A stretch of DNA of 24,902 bases from a virus. Made by a program: the position numbers and the translations under genes. The DNA lies in IMG/VR virus record IMGVR_UViG_3300030451_001014, positions 1-24,902 of that record; one strand, given 5' to 3'. Under the pieces are notes generated by a model. The model was not told the origin of the DNA and made no database searches. It was given only the letters and a program-made list of their open reading frames with translations. Positions 1-6,709 of this stretch are shown piece after piece; positions within the stretch are counted from its first letter, which is position 1, and each line of letters opens with the position of its first letter.

Positions 1-1197
1 AACTGTCATTGTTACTACACCTGTTGATGTTGAGTAACCTGTTCTAGTTTGGAAGTCAGTAGAAGGACTCATAGCAGGAACTCCCATTATTGTTCTGCCA
101 CCTTGTGTTACTGCCGTGAAGTGATGATAGTGTCCGTGTACAATCATTCTTGCCAAGCCAACAGGATTATCTCCTGCTTCGTTAAGTCCAAACATCTGAC
201 CCTTCCACCAATTCTCTATCTTCTTTGCAGGAGTTCCACCACCTGCCGTAAGATGTCCGTGAGTAAAACCCATTAGGTAACCTTTGACATCAAGTAAGAG
301 ATGTGGAGATTCAGGCACAATGACTTTTATATTTTTATATTTAGATTCATACACCAAGTCTCCAACCTGTTCTAGTATCTGCAAGTCTAGGTTGTCTAGT
401 TCTTCTGTTGCCAAGCTCTGCTTACCACTTCTGTTCTGACCGTGATTAGATGTAACACCTGACAAAACAACTTTGTAGTTTTGGTCTGCAAAGTTCTTAA
501 CAATCTTCCAAAGCAATCTTCTTGCAACTGTTATTTGGTCTCGCAGGTGTAAATCAACATTCCATATCTGAGATGAATACCAACCTGATATATCACAGTT
601 CTCTACAATATCTCCAAGACCAATGACATAGACTTCATCAATAGTATGTCCTGCCTTTTTTAATTCTTTTAATCTTGCATTAGCAGAGTCAAGTGAATCT
701 AAAACCTTGCTTACAATTTCTTCACTACCTTTACCGTCTCTCTTACCTAGTTGATAATCTGCAACATAGTACATAAAAGCAGTATTGCCTTTTTGTATTG
801 GTTGTGCTTTTACTTTGTAACTCTTTATTTCTTTTAATAATTTTGCAAAGTCTGTATCAAAGTCAGGAACTTTTTTTCTAATGTCAGCTTTGTAATACCA
901 AGCCTGTTGGACATTACCGTCTCCCATATTCATATCCCAAGTTCTAACTTGTAGGTTTCCGACTATCTCATATTCTTTTGGGTCGAATCCCCATTCACTT
1001 AGTAGTGTTGCAAATTCAGGCTCTTGTTCTTTTGTGCCACGAGAAACTAATGTACCTTTGTTAGTCTTTGGGTCATACTCTGCGTGTGGTTGCCAACCTG
1101 TAGGGTACTTTTCTTTTGCTAGAGCTTCATTATGTTTCTTATCGTCATAGCGAGTAAGGAACTGATTAAGATTTTTGGATTCGTTTTTTTTGCTCAT
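1..1197 (-). CDS. Metallophosphoesterase / MRE11-like exonuclease, C-terminus beyond the left edge
   Basis: An open frame of 399 codons runs from ATG at 1197 to the window edge with no stop, so the 3' end is missing. Calcineurin-like metallophosphoesterase motifs appear in order: VADYQLG (about 145-151, a D-x-Q variant of D-x-H), GLGDIVEN (193-200, the GD motif), SNHGQNR (250-256, the GNH position), FTHGH (311-315) and HGHYHH (354-359). These residues would bind two metal ions. Many actinobacteriophages carry a protein of this layout annotated as an exonuclease or MRE11-like nuclease, and that is the most likely role, in DNA replication, recombination or host DNA breakdown. The first 130 residues have no domain I can name. 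The start overlaps the upstream 79-aa gene by 32 bases, so the two are probably co-translated. The family call is fairly sure; the substrate is not. Confidence 0.85.
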   Translation of the reverse strand, partial: MSKKNESKNLNQFLTRYDDKKHNEALAKEKYPTGWQPHAEYDPKTNKGTLVSRGTKEQEPEFATLLSEWGFDPKEYEIVGNLQVRTWDMNMGDGNVQQAWYYKADIRKKVPDFDTDFAKLLKEIKSYKVKAQPIQKGNTAFMYYVADYQLGKRDGKGSEEIVSKVLDSLDSANARLKELKKAGHTIDEVYVIGLGDIVENCDISGWYSSQIWNVDLHLRDQITVARRLLWKIVKNFADQNYKVVLSGVTSNHGQNRSGKQSLATEELDNLDLQILEQVGDLVYESKYKNIKVIVPESPHLLLDVKGYLMGFTHGHLTAGGGTPAKKIENWWKGQMFGLNEAGDNPVGLARMIVHGHYHHFTAVTQGGRTIMGVPAMSPSTDFQTRTGYSTSTGVVTMTV

Positions 1198-1405
1198 TGA
1201 TTCTATTTGTTATAGATTTCGGAGTTACTCCGTCCCAACCACATTCATCAACCAACCAATTAACTAATGCAGTTGTGTCTTTGTAACCTTCTTCGAGAGC
1301 TTGTAAAACTTGTTCCCACTCAGCTTCACGCTTCTCTGTACCATAGAAATAACCACGCTTCATTTGTGGTGGTTTATAGTTCTCAAGATATTCTTTAAGT
1401 GCCAT
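1166..1405 (-). CDS. Small protein upstream of the exonuclease, possible helix-turn-helix
   Basis: A 79-aa basic protein with no recognised domain. The N-terminal half is charged (KPPQMKRGYFYGTEKREAEW) and is followed by predicted helices. The C-terminal half has a helix, a turn around GWDGVTPKSI and a final basic helix ending in KKRIQKS, a pattern that could be a DNA-binding helix-turn-helix. Its end overlaps the start of the metallophosphoesterase gene by 32 bases, which suggests coupled translation and a shared role in DNA metabolism. A perfect TATAAT -10 box lies about 27 bases upstream, so this is probably the first gene of a leftward transcript. Function unknown; the DNA-binding idea is a guess from layout. 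Confidence 0.7.
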   Translation of the reverse strand: MALKEYLENYKPPQMKRGYFYGTEKREAEWEQVLQALEEGYKDTTALVNWLVDECGWDGVTPKSITNRINEQKKRIQKS

Positions 1406-1431
1406 TTGCGTCCTGTCTTTTGCTTACTCAA

Positions 1432-1437
1432 ATTATA
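1432..1437 (-). promoter_or_regulatory. Consensus -10 box upstream of the 79-aa gene
   Basis: TATAAT is read on the minus strand (ATTATA on plus). No good -35 lies at 17 bases (CCCTTA). Its position 27 bases before the ATG at 1405 fits a promoter for the leftward exonuclease operon. This promoter is divergent from cassette A on the plus strand. Confidence 0.45.
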
Positions 1438-1507
1438 GATTACAAGTGCGTCATTAAGGGTATTTCTAGGGAAATTTTCAAAGTTTTTTTTTGGGAATAG
1501 CTAAAAG

Positions 1508-1520
1508 CCTATAAACATTG
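1508..1520 (+). promoter_or_regulatory. Upstream element CCTATAAACATTG of cassette A
   Basis: The 13-mer CCTATAAACATTG lies 67 bases before the predicted transcription start of cassette A. The identical 13-mer lies 66 bases before the predicted start of cassette B (minus strand, 16485-16473). A near copy, CCTATAATCATTG, occurs at 20586-20598 near cassette C, in the opposite orientation to that gene. Same sequence and same spacing suggest an activator or polymerase contact site shared by the cassettes. Its role is inferred. Confidence 0.5.
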
Positions 1521-1552
1521 GGTTTATTCTTTATAAAATTTACAAGAAATAC

Positions 1553-1587
1553 TTGCATATATATAATCAAAGATTATTATTTAAGTA
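1553..1587 (+). promoter_or_regulatory. Promoter of cassette A with inverted repeat in the spacer
   Basis: -35 TTGCAT (1553-1558), 16-base spacer, -10 TATTAT (1575-1580), then 7 bases to a conserved TTGAATGAAACA (1588-1599) where transcription would start. The spacer holds a perfect inverted repeat ATAATC-AAA-GATTAT (1563-1577) that overlaps the -10, as expected for a repressor operator. Cassette B has the same repeat in its promoter. The TTG at the predicted +1 opens a four-codon frame, TTG AAT GAA ACA TAA. Confidence 0.6.
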
Positions 1588-1626
1588 TTGAATGAAACAT
1601 AAAAAAAAAGAAGGGAGTTGATTTCA

Positions 1627-1986
1627 ATGAAAAAAGTAGAACTAAAAAAAGTAAAAAATACTTTAGAAGAAATACAAAAATATGACGGTAAAAATTATGA
1701 TGTTGAATACATTAATGAAGATTTACCAACTGAAGATAGAGAAATTAGAATTAGTTTTGTTGAGAAAATTGGCAATACTGATATTAACAAAGTCGTTTTT
1801 ATGTCTTTATACACAGATAGCAAAGTTGTTAAGCACGAAGAAGGGTTTAATACTTGGAAGAAGTTTTATACATTAAGTACAAGAATTGTTATCGGTGGAG
1901 AAGTTGTTGCTACTAGATTATTTGAACTTAATACTTTAGATAATCTTAAAGTAAAAATTAACTGTGCAAAAAAAGGTATATTCTAA
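1627..1986 (+). CDS. Unknown 119-aa protein of cassette A
   Basis: An acidic/basic mixed soluble protein that I do not recognise. It has a lysine-rich N-terminus (MKKVELKKVKNTLEEIQKY) and several alternating hydrophobic stretches suggesting beta strands (VVFMSLYTDSKVV, TRIVIGGEVVATRLFEL). ATG at 1627 is chosen because AAGGGAG (1611-1617) sits 9 bases upstream. The TTG at 1618 is directly adjacent to that Shine-Dalgarno and cannot use it. The gene is alone on the plus strand between two leftward operons, with its own promoter and terminator, so it behaves like a moron: an independently expressed accessory gene. Very AT-rich codon use. Confidence 0.75.
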   Translation: MKKVELKKVKNTLEEIQKYDGKNYDVEYINEDLPTEDREIRISFVEKIGNTDINKVVFMSLYTDSKVVKHEEGFNTWKKFYTLSTRIVIGGEVVATRLFELNTLDNLKVKINCAKKGIF

Positions 1987-2001
1987 ATATCTAAAACTAA
2001 A

Positions 2002-2031
2002 CCCACCTGCTTCGGTAGGTGGGTTTTTTTT
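2002..2031 (+). terminator. Bidirectional terminator between convergent genes
   Basis: A 9-bp stem CCCACCTGC / GTAGGTGGG (one G-T pair) closes a TTCG tetraloop and is followed by eight T on the plus strand. On the minus strand the stem is preceded by the A run and followed by TTTAGTTTTAG, so it may also stop the leftward transcript that ends at 2030. The CCACC/GGTGG core is shared with the terminators at 16031, 20166 and 23425. Confidence 0.9.
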
Positions 2032-2491
2032 ATTGTTCCCAAGTTTCAAGTAAGGCAAACACAACTTCATCTAACTTATCAAGCTCTACTACAACTAATC
2101 CATTAGAAGTTCCGTCAGGCATAGCAACAAACATAAATGGTCTTGTATCTCCAATCCTTGTATTAGCGTCAGATTGTTCTTTGGCTTTTTGATATTTAGT
2201 CCATAAGGTTTGTACTTGCTTACCTGCTTTGACTTCTACTCTGACTTCTCCTTGCCAAGATTCTTCATTACCCATTTGGCTTCTAAACTTTGTATCAGGT
2301 ATTCTAAGTTTCTTCCTTGCTAGGTTTTGTTTCCTTCTACCTTTGTTCTTATTAGTTAGCCCACGCTTTTGATTGTCAGACCAACCTTCTCTTTTCTTAA
2401 CTGTCTTTTGACCCATACCTTGCATACCTTCGTGTTTTCTCATCTTGTATTCGCTAAAGGTTTCATCTTCTCGCCACTCAATCTTGCCCAT
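2030..2491 (-). CDS. Nuclease-like protein with E-x-K motif
   Basis: 153 aa. The N-terminal half is strongly basic, including KGRRKQNLARKKL. The C-terminal half contains GEVRVEVKAGKQV, resembling the E-x-K strand of PD-(D/E)XK nucleases, followed by GDTRPFMFVAMPDGTSNGL. I recall a similar arrangement in actinophage proteins called endonucleases or resolvases. I cannot place the upstream Asp with certainty, so the nuclease assignment is tentative. ATG at 2491 is preferred because AAAGGA lies 8 bases upstream; the TTG at 2509 has no Shine-Dalgarno. The start overlaps the end of the methyltransferase gene (2478) by 14 bases, so it belongs to that operon. The gene ends at the bidirectional terminator. 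Confidence 0.65.
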   Translation of the reverse strand: MGKIEWREDETFSEYKMRKHEGMQGMGQKTVKKREGWSDNQKRGLTNKNKGRRKQNLARKKLRIPDTKFRSQMGNEESWQGEVRVEVKAGKQVQTLWTKYQKAKEQSDANTRIGDTRPFMFVAMPDGTSNGLVVVELDKLDEVVFALLETWEQ

Positions 2492-3158
2492 AAATTCTGT
2501 CCTTTGCAATATTGTAATAATCTTTATTCAATTCTATTCCTATAAACTCTTTATTCATTCTTTGTGCTACTACACCTGTTGTACCACTTCCCATATAAGT
2601 ATCTAAAACAATCTTACTATCTTCAAAACACATTAATATATCTTCAACAAGTTTCTCAGGATAAGCTCTTGTATGGTTACCTTTTGTGCCAACAGGTTTC
2701 CAATCTTTACTATCAAATAAGTCGTGATGATTTATTGCATTGTAAAGTTTTGTTTTTGGACTTTTGACTAGCCAATATACTCTCTCTGTCATTGGATAGA
2801 ATCTAATTTTATCAAAGTTTTGACTTCTGTTAAACCAAACTAATTCTTGCTTAATTATCCAATTCGTTTTCAAAAGCCATTCATAAGGTGTTATTTGTAC
2901 ACCATTTTTAATTCTGTTTTTATGATTGTAAAATAAACTACCTGTTTCTTTTGTAACTCTATTTATCTCATTAAGAACATTTATTTGTTGTTCCTGATAT
3001 TCTTTTTCAGGTAAATTATCGTCATACGCTTGATGATAGTTACTACCTGTATGATGTTTGTTTCCTAAATTGTAAGGTGGGCTTGTAATTGTAATGTCGA
3101 TAATTTCACTATTAAATTTTTTTAAGACTTCTAAGCAATCGCCATTAATCAGCTTCAT
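2478..3158 (-). CDS. DNA methyltransferase (beta-type N6-adenine/N4-cytosine)
   Basis: 226 aa, an S-adenosylmethionine-dependent DNA amino-methyltransferase. The catalytic motif IV TSPPYNLG is near the N-terminus (25-32). The cofactor-binding motif I region DTYMGSGTTG is near the C-terminus (186-195), followed by FIGIELNKDYYNIAKDRI. That order (catalytic first, cofactor last) defines the beta class. The S-P-P-Y form is common in N4-cytosine enzymes but also in N6-adenine ones, so the target base is open. The Shine-Dalgarno AAGGAG lies 8 bases before ATG, inside the end of the upstream nuclease gene, which it overlaps by 14 bases. The pairing with a nuclease looks like a compact restriction-modification unit. 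It could instead protect phage DNA from host restriction. Confidence 0.93.
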   Translation of the reverse strand: MKLINGDCLEVLKKFNSEIIDITITSPPYNLGNKHHTGSNYHQAYDDNLPEKEYQEQQINVLNEINRVTKETGSLFYNHKNRIKNGVQITPYEWLLKTNWIIKQELVWFNRSQNFDKIRFYPMTERVYWLVKSPKTKLYNAINHHDLFDSKDWKPVGTKGNHTRAYPEKLVEDILMCFEDSKIVLDTYMGSGTTGVVAQRMNKEFIGIELNKDYYNIAKDRIYGQD

Positions 3159-3705
3159 TCAAAACTCCTTGCAGTACATTTAGGCTTACTAAAAAACTAT
3201 TTACTTGTTTTAGTTTATCAAATTCATAAGTCGGTACAAGCAAACAATGAGCAAACCATTTGTCTCCTTGTTGATTCTCATTAATTACTTTTACTGTTTT
3301 GTATTTACTGTCTCTTATCCAAGTAACAATGTATGGTTGTAGCTTTGTAGGATTCCAATATCTTACAAAGTTAGTTGGGTAACTCCAATACATCATAAAA
3401 TCAGCAAAGGTTTTCATCTGACAACCAATCTGTAAGTTGCCATTCTCCTGCTCAATCAAATATTCCAAAGCTATATTCTTTGTTTCTTCTATCTGAGTAT
3501 CTGTTTTAACTTCTATGTAATTAGTTTTAAGGCTCTGATTGAACACCATAAGGTCAGCACCTTGCAGTTGTTCATCTATTCTTGTAGCTCTTGCGTGATA
3601 CTTATTGCCACTCTCATCTGTAATTGAGTTGTAATGGTTAAGTATTAACTTCTCTCCGAGCTTCCCTACTTTGTCTTGTTCTGTAAAGTTGTACTTCTTT
3701 ATCAT
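3145..3705 (-). CDS. PD-(D/E)XK nuclease paired with the methyltransferase
   Basis: 186 aa. The core of a PD-(D/E)XK nuclease is visible: an N-terminal helix with GKLGEKL (E18), then QGADLMVF (D51), then YIEVKTD (E65, K67), followed by KNIALEYL, which matches the helix region after the E-x-K strand in phage nucleases of this fold. The rest, rich in Trp and Tyr, has no named domain. Candidate roles are a restriction endonuclease for the methyltransferase directly downstream (14-base overlap), a Holliday-junction resolvase, or a host-DNA-degrading enzyme. The family is a strong call from motif order; the role is inferred. ATG follows GAGGAG by 5 bases. The gene sits 35 bases downstream of the endolysin, in the same transcript. 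Confidence 0.8.
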   Translation of the reverse strand: MIKKYNFTEQDKVGKLGEKLILNHYNSITDESGNKYHARATRIDEQLQGADLMVFNQSLKTNYIEVKTDTQIEETKNIALEYLIEQENGNLQIGCQMKTFADFMMYWSYPTNFVRYWNPTKLQPYIVTWIRDSKYKTVKVINENQQGDKWFAHCLLVPTYEFDKLKQVNSFLVSLNVLQGVLNEAD

Positions 3706-3740
3706 TCAACTCCTCGTCTATGTCATCTAGTAATGGTGTA

Positions 3741-4163
3741 TCAAAAATCATAATTCCAACAATGTTCTGAGCTATACCAATGTTTTCCCCTGCCGTCATT
3801 ATAAAAGAGCCAAGAAGCTATCTTAATATTCAGGATTGGGTTTTTCCTATCTCCTGTAAAGTTAAGTTTGTCTTGCAACCAAGTCCAAGTTACATCATTA
3901 AACATAAACAAACCTTCGTCCATTGTGCCATTGGTATTGTGATTATGTATCAAAGGTCTGCCTGATGATTCACAAAAGACAATAAGACTAGCTTGTAATA
4001 CATCTTCTTGTTTAAAGTGTGTTTGCAATATAGGAATCCATTGTTGTACAACTTCTACTTTTCTATATTGTTCCCTGCAATTTAAGTAATTGTCCATATC
4101 ATTTGCCGTTGGTGGCAAAGTCAAGAGACAAGCAATCACACCTTCAATAATCAATGAAGGCAT
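3741..4163 (-). CDS. Endolysin, lysozyme/transglycosylase-like
   Basis: 140 aa. The N-terminus (about 3-20, LIIEGVIACLLTLPP) is hydrophobic and could be a signal or signal-anchor sequence, although it lacks the usual positive residues. The body has the layout of lytic-transglycosylase/lysozyme-like enzymes: SLIVFCESSGRP with the probable catalytic Glu at 65, then NTNGTMDEGLFMFNDVTW, where soluble lytic transglycosylases have a G-L-F-Q-I-type motif, and NIKIASWLFYN followed by HWYSSEHCW near the end. Cleavage of the host peptidoglycan at the end of infection is the likely role. A good Shine-Dalgarno (AAAGGAG) lies 6 bases before ATG. It follows a Cys-rich micro-ORF and is downstream of its own promoter. 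Confidence 0.8.
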   Translation of the reverse strand: MPSLIIEGVIACLLTLPPTANDMDNYLNCREQYRKVEVVQQWIPILQTHFKQEDVLQASLIVFCESSGRPLIHNHNTNGTMDEGLFMFNDVTWTWLQDKLNFTGDRKNPILNIKIASWLFYNDGRGKHWYSSEHCWNYDF

Positions 4164-4175
4164 AAATCTCCTTTG

Positions 4176-4286
4176 TTAAGTTTTTATATCTTCAAGTTTT
4201 GTTTGTATTAATTTAAAATTCAAACAATTTATGTCGTTGCAAAACAAAGCACCACGAATCGTGGTAAGATGTTTTCCACAGAACAT
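4176..4286 (-). CDS. Small Cys-rich, zinc-ribbon-like protein before the endolysin
   Basis: 36 codons from ATG at 4286. An in-frame GTG at 4313 would give 45 aa and include SCMFCGK, so that the four cysteines form C-x2-C ... C-x4-C, a zinc-ribbon layout. The GTG form has almost no leader after the TATAAT at 4326-4321 and would be near-leaderless. The gene ends 12 bases before the endolysin ATG, with the endolysin Shine-Dalgarno in the gap. A related cysteine pattern occurs in the 43-aa gene at 6922-7053. Function unknown. Confidence 0.5.
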   Translation of the reverse strand: MFCGKHLTTIRGALFCNDINCLNFKLIQTKLEDIKT

Positions 4287-4320
4287 ACAACTTGTGTTCT
4301 TTACTTTATTCACAATAAGT

Positions 4321-4357
4321 ATTATAAATCATAAATTGACGAATCTGTGATTTATAA
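4321..4357 (-). promoter_or_regulatory. Promoter -10 with a 10-bp inverted repeat upstream of the endolysin group
   Basis: A perfect inverted repeat TTATAAATCA (4322-4331) / TGATTTATAA (4348-4357) flanks 16 bases. On the minus strand the distal arm ends in TATAAT (4326-4321), a consensus -10, without a clear -35. It lies directly after a strong terminator, so a new transcript for the endolysin, nuclease and methyltransferase probably starts here. The repeat may be an operator. A second small palindrome, ACCACG-AAT-CGTGGT, is at 4251-4265, inside the Cys-rich micro-ORF. Confidence 0.5.
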
Positions 4358-4403
4358 ATAAAAAAAAGACCTTAGATACTAGCAATAGCTTCTAGGGTCT
4401 TTT
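4356..4403 (-). terminator. Terminator after the membrane-protein genes
   Basis: A 13-bp stem (4364-4376 with 4391-4403, one G-T pair) is followed on the minus strand by a T run interrupted by one A (to 4356). It lies 47 bases after the stop of the 61-aa membrane protein and ends the transcript from the fibre/holin side. Confidence 0.9.
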
Positions 4404-4450
4404 GTATTAAATGATTAAACTATGTCTTAAAACGGCTCTAAATGGCTAAT

Positions 4451-4636
4451 TTACATAGAATATTGGATAATTCCACCAATAAGTATGACAATAAAGGTAG
4501 CAGTAGCCATTAACTCTGACCTAGAAATCTTTGTATTTACCTTCTCGTGTAGTTCATCAATGCGAGAATTTATCTTATCTTGTCCTTCTAAAACAAGCAT
4601 TAACATCTCTTTGTTTGTCATACCACTATCTGCCAT
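4451..4636 (-). CDS. XhlA-like small membrane protein (lysis)
   Basis: 61 aa. Residues 1-40 form a charged amphipathic helix (GMTNKEMLMLVLEGQDKINS and a coiled-coil-like stretch), followed by one C-terminal membrane segment (about 43-59, MATATFIVILIGGIIQY). This is the layout of haemolysin XhlA-type and related phage proteins encoded beside holins. It may help place or time endolysin release. ATG follows AAGGAG by 5 bases and overlaps the stop of the 28-aa gene (TAATG). It is the last gene before the terminator. Confidence 0.65.
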   Translation of the reverse strand: MADSGMTNKEMLMLVLEGQDKINSRIDELHEKVNTKISRSELMATATFIVILIGGIIQYSM

Positions 4637-4722
4637 TAGTTCTCCTTACAATAAACGCTTCCGTGTTTGCAGTTACATATTTGCACAAAAGAGCCGTCAT
4701 CTTTTTTAGTTACCATACACAT
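4636..4722 (-). CDS. 28-aa Cys-rich micro-protein in the lysis group
   Basis: ATG at 4722 overlaps the stop of the 60-aa membrane gene and its own TAA overlaps the next ATG (both TAATG). These junctions are the main evidence that it is translated. It holds four cysteines (one at residue 2, then ICNCKHG and VYCKEN), possibly a minimal metal-binding site. No strong Shine-Dalgarno, so it would depend on coupling. Function unknown. Confidence 0.5.
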   Translation of the reverse strand: MCMVTKKDDGSFVQICNCKHGSVYCKEN

Positions 4723-4904
4723 TATTTTCTAAACCTTATTGTAATTAACCATATTGCCAATGTAATTATTGTTGCATAAAATGTTATCGTTCTCGAAGCA
4801 CCACTCAAAGTCAATATGGCAATAATCATTCCCACTAATGTCCAAGCGAGATTAAGAGTTTCTTTAACTGCTTCAACTAACCAAGACCACAATTTATTTA
4901 TCAA
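4722..4904 (-). CDS. Holin-like protein with two membrane segments
   Basis: 60 aa with two hydrophobic segments (about 18-33, LNLAWTLVGMIIAILT, and 40-56, TFYATIITLAIWLITI), a short linker and a basic C-terminus (IRFRK). That layout is typical of small class II holins and of the second membrane protein often found beside actinophage holins. The start is a TTG at 4904 that overlaps the TGA of the large secreted protein. AAGGAG lies 6 bases upstream, inside the end of that gene. It may be a holin, antiholin or accessory membrane protein alongside the r1t-like protein at 6710-6922. Confidence 0.65.
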   Translation of the reverse strand: MINKLWSWLVEAVKETLNLAWTLVGMIIAILTLSGASRTITFYATIITLAIWLITIRFRK

Positions 4905-6706
4905 TTAAATCTCCTTACTGCTAATGATAAAATCCTTACCATAACTGTTGGCACTATTACTTCTTGTGCCTTCTCTTTTTGCTGAGAACTCATATCATCA
5001 GTAATGTTTGCTAAATTTATTGCGTCTAAATCAACATCAATAATAACACTAAAGTCTCCCTGAGCTAAAGACTCGAATGTTATTTCTGTTGTAACATCTG
5101 CTAAGTTGTAATCTTCTACATCAGCGTTGGCAACAACTCTCTCTACATATTCTTCTACTGCTTTAGCAACTGTCTTATCTGTCTTAACTGCTTCAGCAAT
5201 AACTTGTACATCATCTGTTTCTGTAAAGCCAAGCACTTCAGCTACGACTTCTTGTTGTTCTTCTGTAAGCTCGTCAGCTTTTTCTATAGATTGTTCTACT
5301 ACTTCTGCTACAACTTCAAGTACATCTTCGCTAACTTCTGTAAGATTTTCCAATCCTGCGTCATTAACTTCTTCAATGATTTCCACAACTTCTTCTGTTT
5401 CAAGTTCTTCAACATTAGTCTCTTGTATAGCTTCAATCTTTTCTTCAACTTCTTTTACTTCTTCCTGTATTTCTTCTTCAGTTAATTCTACTTCTTCGAT
5501 TACTTCTTCTTCAATAACAAGTTCATCTTCTTCTTGAATTTCTGCTTCTGATTCGGTGTCATCTGTAAGTATTTCTTCGTCCAACTCATCTTCTATAACT
5601 TCTTCTTCTACATCTTCTTCAATAATAATTATTATTTCTTCAGGAATCTCAATAACAATTTCTTCTTCATCAAACTTAAATTCTTCTTCAAGTTCTTTAA
5701 CATCAATTTTAATTTCTTCTTCGACAACTTCATCTTCAATATCTTTAATTTCATCATCAGACTCCACTTCAAGTACCACAATATCATCATCAGGAAGCTC
5801 TGTTTTGGTATCTGTGATTTCTTCATCTTCAATTTCTATAATAACTTCTTCTTTTTCTTCTTCTTGTTTTAAGAAATCATTATAAGCAGGACAATCTCCA
5901 CGCTCTAATGCAATATCTGTAACATAGCAACCCCACTCATCTTCATTAGCTTGTCTCTCTATATCTCTATCAATAGTTCCGTCATTAAGTTCTTCTTGGG
6001 TGTATTCAACTTCTTTTCCATTAATCTCGACAATTACAGGTGCAAGAGTGGTCGTAGTTGTAGGTGGTGGTGGTGGAAGCGTAGTTGTAGTAGTAGTTGT
6101 TGTGGTTGTAGTTGTTGTAGTTGATGTTGTAGTTGTAGGTGGAACAGTAGTTGTTGTAGTTGATGATGTTGTTGTAGTAGTAACAGGAATGTCTTGATAC
6201 TGCCAATAAAGTGTATCTAAAACAGATAAGTCAGATAAAGTTACTTCAAACTTAGTAATATACTTATCTGTGTTAGCTTCATCATTGTTGTAATCAGTAA
6301 ATGATTTATAAAAGCTATCGTACATAGTAGAAAAGTCTGCGTTACTCTGACCTGATTTTTGTATAGTTTCATCTGTATTATCTGAATAATAATACTTAAC
6401 ATCATAAGAATTATTTACTGCACCTACAATAAACCCTACTTCATAGACATCTTCTGAAAACCCAAAGACATAAGTACCACCTGATATTGCTAATGAACAA
6501 CCTGTAGTCCCATATCTATCTTGTTCATTACAATAAATAAATACATCAGTATTACCACCACTAATAGTTAAACCTGATTCGTATGTACTATCTTCAAAGC
6601 CTTCATTTACTGTAACTTCGTAAGGTACATCTTCAGCCAATGCAGGTATTGGAACTGCAATTAGGCACACAGAAGCAATACAAAGTAACTTCTTTAGGTT
6701 GAACAC
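4901..6706 (-). CDS. Large secreted protein with poly-Thr linker and Glu-rich region
   Basis: 601 aa. Residues 1-25 form a classical signal peptide (KK, then LLCIASVCLIAVPIPALA). Residues 26-172 are a folded-looking domain with two cysteines (59, 70) and many Gly/Tyr/Ser. Residues 176-222 are nearly pure Thr with Pro. Residues 223-280 are a small domain with cysteines at 260 and 272. Residues 281-445 are extremely rich in Glu/Asp with Ile/Val. Residues 450-525 are predicted helix, and the C-terminus ends in MVRILSLAVRRFN. Exported proteins of Acidimicrobiia often carry such Thr/Pro linkers, so the gene looks host-derived. It sits among holins and the endolysin, 3 bases after the r1t-like holin gene. 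A role in cell-wall interaction, superinfection exclusion or lysis is possible; none is shown. It starts with GTG. Confidence 0.8.
   Translation of the reverse strand: MFNLKKLLCIASVCLIAVPIPALAEDVPYEVTVNEGFEDSTYESGLTISGGNTDVFIYCNEQDRYGTTGCSLAISGGTYVFGFSEDVYEVGFIVGAVNNSYDVKYYYSDNTDETIQKSGQSNADFSTMYDSFYKSFTDYNNDEANTDKYITKFEVTLSDLSVLDTLYWQYQDIPVTTTTTSSTTTTTVPPTTTTSTTTTTTTTTTTTTTLPPPPPTTTTTLAPVIVEINGKEVEYTQEELNDGTIDRDIERQANEDEWGCYVTDIALERGDCPAYNDFLKQEEEKEEVIIEIEDEEITDTKTELPDDDIVVLEVESDDEIKDIEDEVVEEEIKIDVKELEEEFKFDEEEIVIEIPEEIIIIIEEDVEEEVIEDELDEEILTDDTESEAEIQEEDELVIEEEVIEEVELTEEEIQEEVKEVEEKIEAIQETNVEELETEEVVEIIEEVNDAGLENLTEVSEDVLEVVAEVVEQSIEKADELTEEQQEVVAEVLGFTETDDVQVIAEAVKTDKTVAKAVEEYVERVVANADVEDYNLADVTTEITFESLAQGDFSVIIDVDLDAINLANITDDMSSQQKEKAQEVIVPTVMVRILSLAVRRFN
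6041..6181 (-). repeat. Low-complexity Thr-codon tract
   Basis: About 140 bases built from ACA/ACT/ACC triplets encode the Thr/Pro linker of the secreted protein. The tract is prone to slippage, so length may vary between related phages. Confidence 0.85.
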
Positions 6707-6709
6707 CTT

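Noticed and set aside
49-276. Plus-strand frame of 75 codons at the left end
   Set aside because: Lies opposite the metallophosphoesterase, whose motifs are intact; no ribosome site.
5127-5885. Long Ser-rich and Phe-rich plus-strand frames
   Set aside because: Mirror images of the Glu/Asp/Ile codons of the secreted protein on the minus strand; no ribosome sites.
6041-6181. Short repeats that might be a CRISPR array or tandem-repeat locus
   Set aside because: The repeats are Thr codons in a coding linker; no spacers of constant length.
6000-6197. Val/Gly-repeat plus-strand frame and an Asn/Tyr-rich minus-strand frame
   Set aside because: Out-of-frame readings of the poly-Thr codon tract.
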